Shown: positions 59,499 to 64,000 of the stretch, piece after piece
Layout: each line of letters starts with the position of its first letter
How positions within the stretch are numbered: the stretch's first letter is position 1
Source of the DNA: Actinospineispora acaciae DSM 45401
Lineage (GTDB): Bacteria > Actinomycetota > Actinomycetes > Mycobacteriales > Pseudonocardiaceae
Direction: 5' to 3'
Assembly (NCBI RefSeq): GCF_000620785.1
Contig: NZ_JIAI01000012.1
Span: 124,001-188,000, forward strand
DNA: 64,000 nucleotides
Translations under genes and position numbers: made by a program
The notes under the pieces: generated by a model
Told to the model about the DNA's origin: nothing
Database searches by the model: none
Seen by the model: the letters and a program-made list of their open reading frames with translations, nothing else

Positions 59499-59969
59499 GT
59501 GCAGATCTCGGCGAGGGCTGACTACGCGCTGCGGGCGCTGTGCGTGCTGGCCAGCGCGCCGGAACAGTGTGCGGTCAAGGCGGACGAGATCGCGGCGGCG
59601 CAGGGCATTCCGCGCACGTTCCTGGACGGCATCCTGGTCGAGCTGCGCCGGGCCGGGCTGGTGGAGAGCCGGCGGGGTCCGGACGGCGGGCACCGGCTGG
59701 CGCGGCCCGCGTACGGGATCTCCCTGGCCGACGTCATCCGCGTGACCGACGGCCCGCTCGCCCTGGTCCGAGGCCAGCGCCCGGAGAGCCACGCCTACGA
59801 GGGTGCCGCGCGTCATCTACAGGATGTCTGGGTGGCCGTCCGCGCCAGCCTCCGCGAGATCCTCGAGCTGACCACGGTGGCGCAGGTCGTCGAGGGGAAC
59901 CTTCCGGACGCCGTGGTCGCCCAGACCAGCAAGGACCGGTCCTGGCGGTCGGTCTGGCCGACGGGCTGA
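59499..59969 (+). CDS. Rrf2 family transcriptional regulator
   Basis: A 156-aa Rrf2-type winged-helix regulator (MQISARADYALRALCVLASAPEQCAVKADEIAAAQGIPRTFLDGILVELRRAGLVESRRGPDGGHRLARP). The three closely spaced cysteines of IscR are absent, so it is not expected to hold an Fe-S cluster; CymR, the cysteine regulator, likewise lacks one. Position between the ABC operon and cysteine genes supports a sulfur-control role. GTG start. Confidence 0.88.
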   Translation: MQISARADYALRALCVLASAPEQCAVKADEIAAAQGIPRTFLDGILVELRRAGLVESRRGPDGGHRLARPAYGISLADVIRVTDGPLALVRGQRPESHAYEGAARHLQDVWVAVRASLREILELTTVAQVVEGNLPDAVVAQTSKDRSWRSVWPTG

Positions 59970-59977
59970 GCTTCCGG

Positions 59978-60733
59978 TCAGGAGACGTGCGCGAGCCTTG
60001 CGGCGGCGTCGGCCAGCGCGCCCTGGTAGCGGTCGAGGACCACGTCGGCGACCGCGTCGTCGGCCCCGAGCGGGGCGGCCAGGCGCACGGCGGGGTCGGC
60101 GGCCAGCGCGGCGCGGGCCACCCGGCTCGGCAACAGCCCGGGGGCGAGGAACCAGCTGGCCACCGCGATCCGCCCGGCGCCCCGCGCACGCAGCAGCTCG
60201 ACGGCCTCGGGGACGGTGGGGGACGCGGCGGTCGCGAAGGCCGCCACCGCGCCGCGCCAGCCATGCTCGGCCGCCAGCGTCGACGCGATCCCGGTGACGT
60301 GGTCGTTCGCGGCCGGGCGCGACGAGCCGGTGGCGGCGAGCACCACGCCCAGCTCGCGCTCGTCCGCCCGATCCACGGCGTCGCCCAGCCGGCGCAGCGC
60401 CACGTCCACCAGCCGAGGGTCGGCGCCGAGCACGTCGGCCACCCGCAACCGCAGCCGGGGGTGCCGGCGGGCCGCGCGGCCGACCATGTCCGGCACGTCC
60501 ACCCGCGCGTGGAAAGCGTCCCCGAGCAGCAGTGGTACGACGACGGCCTCCCGGTGCCCGTCCGCCGCCACGGCGGCCAGCGCGTCGGACAGCCGGGGCG
60601 TACTCAGGCCGAGGAAGCTGACGCGCACGTCCAGGCCGGGACGCCGCAGGCGGACCCGCTCGACCAGCGCGGAGATCGTGGCCGCCGAGCGCGGATCCCG
60701 GCTGCCGTGCGCCACCGCGACCAGTGCGGGCAT
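59978..60733 (-). CDS. CbiX-like sirohydrochlorin chelatase
   Basis: A 251-aa chelatase family protein with ALVAVAHGSRDPRSA (catalytic His) near the N-terminus, repeated in a weaker second half. It resembles proteins that insert iron or cobalt in sirohydrochlorin. Beside sulfite reductase genes it most likely makes siroheme. TGATG overlap with the cysN stop; the start at 60733 is preferred over a longer frame. Its end lies 8 bp from the convergent Rrf2 gene. Confidence 0.87.
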   Translation of the reverse strand: MPALVAVAHGSRDPRSAATISALVERVRLRRPGLDVRVSFLGLSTPRLSDALAAVAADGHREAVVVPLLLGDAFHARVDVPDMVGRAARRHPRLRLRVADVLGADPRLVDVALRRLGDAVDRADERELGVVLAATGSSRPAANDHVTGIASTLAAEHGWRGAVAAFATAASPTVPEAVELLRARGAGRIAVASWFLAPGLLPSRVARAALAADPAVRLAAPLGADDAVADVVLDRYQGALADAAARLAHVS

Positions 60734-62013
60734 CAGGCGACGGTGCCCAACGTCAGCGGGGTGCCGACCAGGCCGGCGGCCAGGGTGTTGCCGGTCGGCG
60801 GGTCGATGAGCAGGAACGACCCGGTGGCGCGGCTGTCCGCGTAGTCGTCGACCGGCAGCGGGTCGGCGGTGCGGATGCTCACCCGGCCGATGTCGTTGAT
60901 CTCGAGCCGGTCCGGCGTGGTGAGCGTCAACGTGTCGGTGTCCAGCCGGTCGTGCAGCGCGCCGACGATCGCCTGGGTCACCCGGGTGCCGTGCTTGAGC
61001 AGCAGCCGCGCGCCGGGCCGCAGCGGCCGCTCGGCCAGCCAGCACAGGGTGGCCTCCAGCTCGTCGGTCACCGCTGGCGGCTGCGCCGCGTCGACGATCA
61101 CGCTGCCGCGCGCCACGTCCAGGTCGTCGGCCAGCCGGACGGTGACGCTGCGGCCCACACCGGCCTCGGGAAGCTCGCCGTCCGCGGTATCCACCGCCTC
61201 GACGGTGCTGGGCAGCCCCTCCGGGAGTACCAGCACCGGCTGCCCGGGGCGGACGGTCCCGGCCGCGACCTGGCCGGCGTAGCCCCGGTAGTCCGAGCGG
61301 GCCGGCCGGATCACGTACTGCACCGGCACCCGCAGCGGGGCGTCCGCGTCCGGGCTGCTGACCGGCACCGACTCCAGGTGCTCGAGCAGCGTCGGGCCGG
61401 AGTACCAGGGCGTGTTCGCCGAGGCGTCCACCACGTTGTCCCCGACCAGCGCGGACACCGGGATCGTGACCACCCGCTCCTCGGGGTAGCCCAGCGCCCT
61501 GGTCAGCCCGTTGAAGTCCTTGGCGATCGCGGTGAACACGGCCTCGTCGTAGTCCACCAGGTCGATCTTGTTGACGGCCAGCACCAGCCGGGGCACCCGC
61601 AGCAGCGCGAGCACGGCGGCGTGCCTTCTGGTCTGCTCGACCACGCCGTGGCGGGCGTCGACCAACAGCACGGCCAGCTCCGCGGTGGACGCGCCGGTGA
61701 CCGTGTTGCGGGTGTACTGCACGTGCCCCGGGGTGTCGGCGAGCACGAACTCGCGGCGTGGCGTGCCGAAGTACCGGTACGCCACGTCGATCGTGATGCC
61801 CTGCTCGCGCTCCGCGCGCAGCCCGTCCACCAGCAGCGACAGGTCCGGCGTTGCCAGCCCCTTGTCCACCGAGGCGCGGTGCACGGCCTCGATCTGGTCG
61901 GCCAGCACCGACTTCGTGTCGTAGAGCAGCCGCCCGACCAGCGTGGACTTGCCGTCGTCCACGCTGCCGGCGGTGGCGAACCGCAACAGGTCGCGCTGGG
62001 TTGGCGAGCTCAT
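60733..62013 (-). CDS. cysN: Sulfate adenylyltransferase subunit 1 (CysN)
   Basis: A 426-aa GTPase subunit of ATP sulfurylase. G1 GSVDDGKST, G3 DTPGHVQY and G4 NKID are present, with elongation-factor-like domains II and III after them. There is no C-terminal APS kinase (CysC) domain, so the protein is the stand-alone type. It starts 2 bp after cysD. Together they convert sulfate and ATP to APS. Confidence 0.96.
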   Translation of the reverse strand: MSSPTQRDLLRFATAGSVDDGKSTLVGRLLYDTKSVLADQIEAVHRASVDKGLATPDLSLLVDGLRAEREQGITIDVAYRYFGTPRREFVLADTPGHVQYTRNTVTGASTAELAVLLVDARHGVVEQTRRHAAVLALLRVPRLVLAVNKIDLVDYDEAVFTAIAKDFNGLTRALGYPEERVVTIPVSALVGDNVVDASANTPWYSGPTLLEHLESVPVSSPDADAPLRVPVQYVIRPARSDYRGYAGQVAAGTVRPGQPVLVLPEGLPSTVEAVDTADGELPEAGVGRSVTVRLADDLDVARGSVIVDAAQPPAVTDELEATLCWLAERPLRPGARLLLKHGTRVTQAIVGALHDRLDTDTLTLTTPDRLEINDIGRVSIRTADPLPVDDYADSRATGSFLLIDPPTGNTLAAGLVGTPLTLGTVA

Positions 62014-62015
62014 CT

Positions 62016-62930
62016 CTAGAAGTAGCCCTCTCGCTTGCGGTCCTCCATGGCGGCCTCGGAGAGCCTGTCGTCCGCGCGGGTGGCGCCGCGCTCGGTCAGC
62101 CGGGACGCGGTGACCTCGGCGATCACCTCGTCCAGGGTGACGGCCGTGGACTCGACGGCGCCAGTGCAGGAGCCGTCCCCGACGGTTCTGTAACGCACTG
62201 TTTTCAGTTCGAGCAGCTCGCCGTTACGCGGGCCGCCCCACGGACCCTCGGCCAGCCACATGCCGTCGCGGCGGAACACCTCGCGCCGGTGCGCGTAGTA
62301 GATGGACGGCAGGTCGATCTCCTCGCGCTGGATGTAGCGCCAGACGTCCAGCTCGGTCCAGTTCGAGATCGGGAACACCCGCACGTGCTCGCCCGGCGCG
62401 TGCCGGCCGTTGTACAGGTTCCACAGCTCAGGGCGCTGCTTGCGCGGGTCCCACCGGCCGAACGCGTCGCGCAGGCTGATGATCCGTTCTTTCGCCCGCG
62501 CCCGCTCCTCGTCCCGCCGCCCGCCGCCGAACACCGCATCGAACCGGTGCTCGTTGATCGAGTCCAGCAGCGGCACCGTCTGCAGCGGGTTGCGCGTCCC
62601 GTCCGGCCGCTCGGTCAGCCGCCCGTCGTCGATCCACTCCTGCACGGGCGCCACCACCAGCCGCAGCCCCAACCGCGCCGCCAGCCGATCCCGGAACTCG
62701 ATGACCTCCGGATAGTTGTGCCCGGTGTCCACGTGCAACAGCGGGAACGGCACCGGCGCCGGCGCGAACGCCTTCACCGCCAGGTGCACCAGCAGCGTGG
62801 AGTCCTTCCCACCGGAGAACAGGATCACCGGCCGGTCGAACTCGCCCGCGACCTCCCGAAAGATGTGTATCGCCTCGGACTCCAACGCGTCCAACGCATC
62901 AAACGTCCGCGTAATCGCAGGCGCACTCAC
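62016..62930 (-). CDS. cysD: Sulfate adenylyltransferase subunit 2 (CysD)
   Basis: A 304-aa PP-loop ATPase with FSGGKDSTLLVHLAVKAF, HVDTGHNYPEVIEFRD, FGGGRRDEERARAKERI and DVWRYIQREEIDLPSIYYAHRR. It makes APS with CysN. It is separated from cysH by a 20-bp hairpin, so it may be a separate transcript. A typical C-terminal end (AAMEDRKREGYF) is complete. Confidence 0.96.
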   Translation of the reverse strand: MSAPAITRTFDALDALESEAIHIFREVAGEFDRPVILFSGGKDSTLLVHLAVKAFAPAPVPFPLLHVDTGHNYPEVIEFRDRLAARLGLRLVVAPVQEWIDDGRLTERPDGTRNPLQTVPLLDSINEHRFDAVFGGGRRDEERARAKERIISLRDAFGRWDPRKQRPELWNLYNGRHAPGEHVRVFPISNWTELDVWRYIQREEIDLPSIYYAHRREVFRRDGMWLAEGPWGGPRNGELLELKTVRYRTVGDGSCTGAVESTAVTLDEVIAEVTASRLTERGATRADDRLSEAAMEDRKREGYF

Positions 62931-62959
62931 AGCTCAACTCCGTTTCCCCAGCTCAGAGG

Positions 62960-63003
62960 CCGTGAGTGGTAAGCGGTGCCAGAGCACCGCTTACCACTCA
63001 CGG
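62960..63003. terminator. Perfect 20-bp hairpin between cysH and cysD
   Basis: Arms 62960-62979 and 62984-63003 are perfectly complementary with a CAGA loop. The outer 10 bp, CCGTGAGTGG/CCACTCACGG, are the same as in the hairpin at 31937-31980. It lies 18 bp after the cysH stop. It probably terminates cysH transcripts, fully or partly, on both strands. Confidence 0.88.
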
Positions 63004-63021
63004 GTTGTGACCTGCGCGTTC

Positions 63022-63723
63022 TCATGCGTGGAGGCCGCATTCGGTCTTGGCGCGGCCGGCCCAGCGGCCGGCGCGCTTGTCCTCGCCGGGCAGTGGCTTG
63101 CGGGTGCACGGCGCGCAGCCGATGGACGGGTATCCGGCGTCCACCAGCGGGTTGACCAGGATGTTGTGCTCGGCGATGTAGGCGTCCATGTCCTCGTCGG
63201 TCCAGGCCGCGAGCGGGTTGACCTTGACCAGGCCGAACTTCTCGTCGTAGGTGATCAGCGGGGTGTTGGCGCGGGTGGGGGCCTCGACGCGGCGTACGCC
63301 CGTGACCCAGGCGTCGTAGTTGGCCAGGGTGTTCTGGAGCGGGACGACCTTGCGCAGGAAGCAGCAGCGGTCGGGCTCGCGGGCGAACAGGTCCTTGCCC
63401 TCGGCGGCGTCCTGTTCGGCCACCGTGTGCTCGGCGGTGGCGTTCACGATCCGCACGCCGTGCACGGCCTCCACCGCGTCGCGGGTGCCGATCGTCTCGG
63501 CGAAGTGGTAGCCGGTGTCCAGGAACAGCACGTCCACGCCGGGGCGGGCGCGGGCGGCCAGGTCGACGAGCACGGCGTCCTGCATGTTGGACGCCACGAT
63601 GAAACGGTCACCGAACGCGCGGGCGGTCCAGTCCAGGACCTCGTGCGCGGAGGCGTCCGGGCCCAGCTCGGCGGCCCCGCGATCCGCTAACTCGCGTAGG
63701 TCCTCGGCGGTGGTCACGCTCAT
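63022..63723 (-). CDS. cysH: Phosphoadenylyl-/adenylyl-sulfate reductase (CysH)
   Basis: A 233-aa reductase with PP-loop SNMQDAVLV, FLDTGYHFAETIGTRDAVEA and the catalytic Cys in KTECGLHA at the C-terminus. Two cysteine pairs (RCCFLRK and GCAPC) fit the 4Fe-4S-containing, APS-using type as in Mycobacterium. It starts at 63723, overlapping the small zinc-ribbon stop in ATGA. Confidence 0.93.
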   Translation of the reverse strand: MSVTTAEDLRELADRGAAELGPDASAHEVLDWTARAFGDRFIVASNMQDAVLVDLAARARPGVDVLFLDTGYHFAETIGTRDAVEAVHGVRIVNATAEHTVAEQDAAEGKDLFAREPDRCCFLRKVVPLQNTLANYDAWVTGVRRVEAPTRANTPLITYDEKFGLVKVNPLAAWTDEDMDAYIAEHNILVNPLVDAGYPSIGCAPCTRKPLPGEDKRAGRWAGRAKTECGLHA

Positions 63724-63881
63724 TCCGAGATCGCCCCCTCCGGGACTCCGATTCCGACGAACTTCACCGCGAACGTGCGCAGGCAGCCCGCGCAGCGCCA
63801 CGCGCCGTGCGGTTCCTCCACCGGCGCCAGGTCCTCCTCGCCGCAGTAGGGGCAGTAGAACGGCACCGCTCGTTCGGTCAC
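63720..63881 (-). CDS. 53-aa zinc-ribbon protein between sulfite reductase and cysH
   Basis: GTG at 63881 reads VTERAVPFYCPYCGEEDL, then WRCAGCLRTFAVKF, ending AISE before TGA at 63722-63720. CPYCG and CAGC look like a zinc ribbon. Streptomyces has a similar small gene at this point in its sulfur cluster. The role is unknown; it may assist sulfite reductase. The stop overlaps the cysH start in ATGA. Confidence 0.85.
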   Translation of the reverse strand: MTERAVPFYCPYCGEEDLAPVEEPHGAWRCAGCLRTFAVKFVGIGVPEGAISE

Positions 63882-63891
63882 GTCAGGCTCC

Positions 63892-64000
63892 TCACTGCAG
63901 GTCCGCCTCCTCGGCGCGGGCCACCCACTGGGCGAACCGCTCGCCCTCGGTGCGCTGCGCGGCGTAGCGGCGGACCACCCGGTCCACGTAGTCGCCCAGC
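63892..64000 (-). CDS. Sulfite/nitrite reductase, C-terminal end only
   Basis: The last 36 codons at the right edge read LGDYVDRVVRRYAAQRTEGERFAQWVARAEEADLQ. This is the end of the ferredoxin-dependent sulfite/nitrite reductase family. The stop lies 10 bp upstream of the 53-aa gene. Only a fragment is visible, so assignment uses this tail plus its position before the 53-aa gene and cysH. Confidence 0.75.
   Translation of the reverse strand, partial: LGDYVDRVVRRYAAQRTEGERFAQWVARAEEADLQ

Noticed and set aside
1..64000. tRNA or rRNA genes, prophage or IS transposase
   Set aside because: I found no cloverleaf, rRNA segment, transposase or integrase sequence on either strand.

Overview
The window is about 72% GC, nearly every gene ends its codons in G or C, and GTG starts and 4-bp GTGA/ATGA gene overlaps are common. 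Together with a WhiB-family regulator, an rsfS / glucosyl-3-phosphoglycerate phosphatase / octT run, and a comEA-comEC-holA-rpsT-lepA order like that of mycobacteria, this points to an actinomycete. My best guess is Pseudonocardiales (Amycolatopsis/Saccharopolyspora-like), but the genus cannot be fixed from the sequence alone.

Layout. 1-3.7 kb: two divergent TetR/oxidoreductase modules, each with a clear palindromic operator. 3.7-20 kb: a conserved backbone block (rsfS, GpgP-like phosphatase, octT, degV, comEA, comEC, thrC with a SAM riboswitch, holA, rpsT, lepA), interrupted by a WhiB7-like regulator, a cyanase, a RibD-like reductase, an MFS exporter and a TetR/rhodanese pair. 20-31 kb: accessory genes, including an XRE-DUF5753 regulator, a Uma2 protein, MarR, a secreted guanyl-RNase lipoprotein, an amino-acid permease, a glycosyltransferase, an ornithine-cyclodeaminase-like enzyme and a berberine-bridge-type oxidase. 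32-37.5 kb: an ALDH7-like dehydrogenase, a DAO-type FAD oxidase and a LysR regulator, followed by a SnoaL/TetR pair, a 16-bp minisatellite and a LysR remnant that suggest local rearrangement. 37.5-47.6 kb: a fused 2-oxoacid dehydrogenase E1, an 804-aa membrane/TPR protein of unknown function, an ArsR/SRPBCC pair, and a LacI regulator facing an MFS gene across a perfect 16-bp palindrome.

47.6-54.2 kb looks like a self-contained catabolic unit: an APC permease, an Lrp/AsnC regulator, a 1032-aa fusion of an APH-type kinase, a LytM/M23 domain and an AGXT2L-type PLP phospho-lyase, and a creatinase-like M24 protein that lacks the usual metal ligands. It is the best candidate here for an under-described system. 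I infer that a small amino alcohol (5-hydroxylysine or phosphoethanolamine type) is phosphorylated and then eliminated by one polypeptide.

54.2-64 kb: a thyX gene, then a sulfur-assimilation island. On the minus strand it runs sulfite reductase (3' end only), a 53-aa zinc-ribbon protein, cysH, cysD, cysN and a CbiX-like chelatase. A further operon encodes a substrate-binding protein, an ABC ATPase, a permease, a 51-aa membrane protein and a YeiH-type transporter. That operon is preceded by a promoter and a leaderless 32-codon leader peptide carrying the RRLHVDL...SCR motif, and an Rrf2-family regulator is divergent to it. Regulation therefore appears layered: a transcription factor plus cysteine-linked attenuation in the sulfur island, and a SAM riboswitch on thrC.
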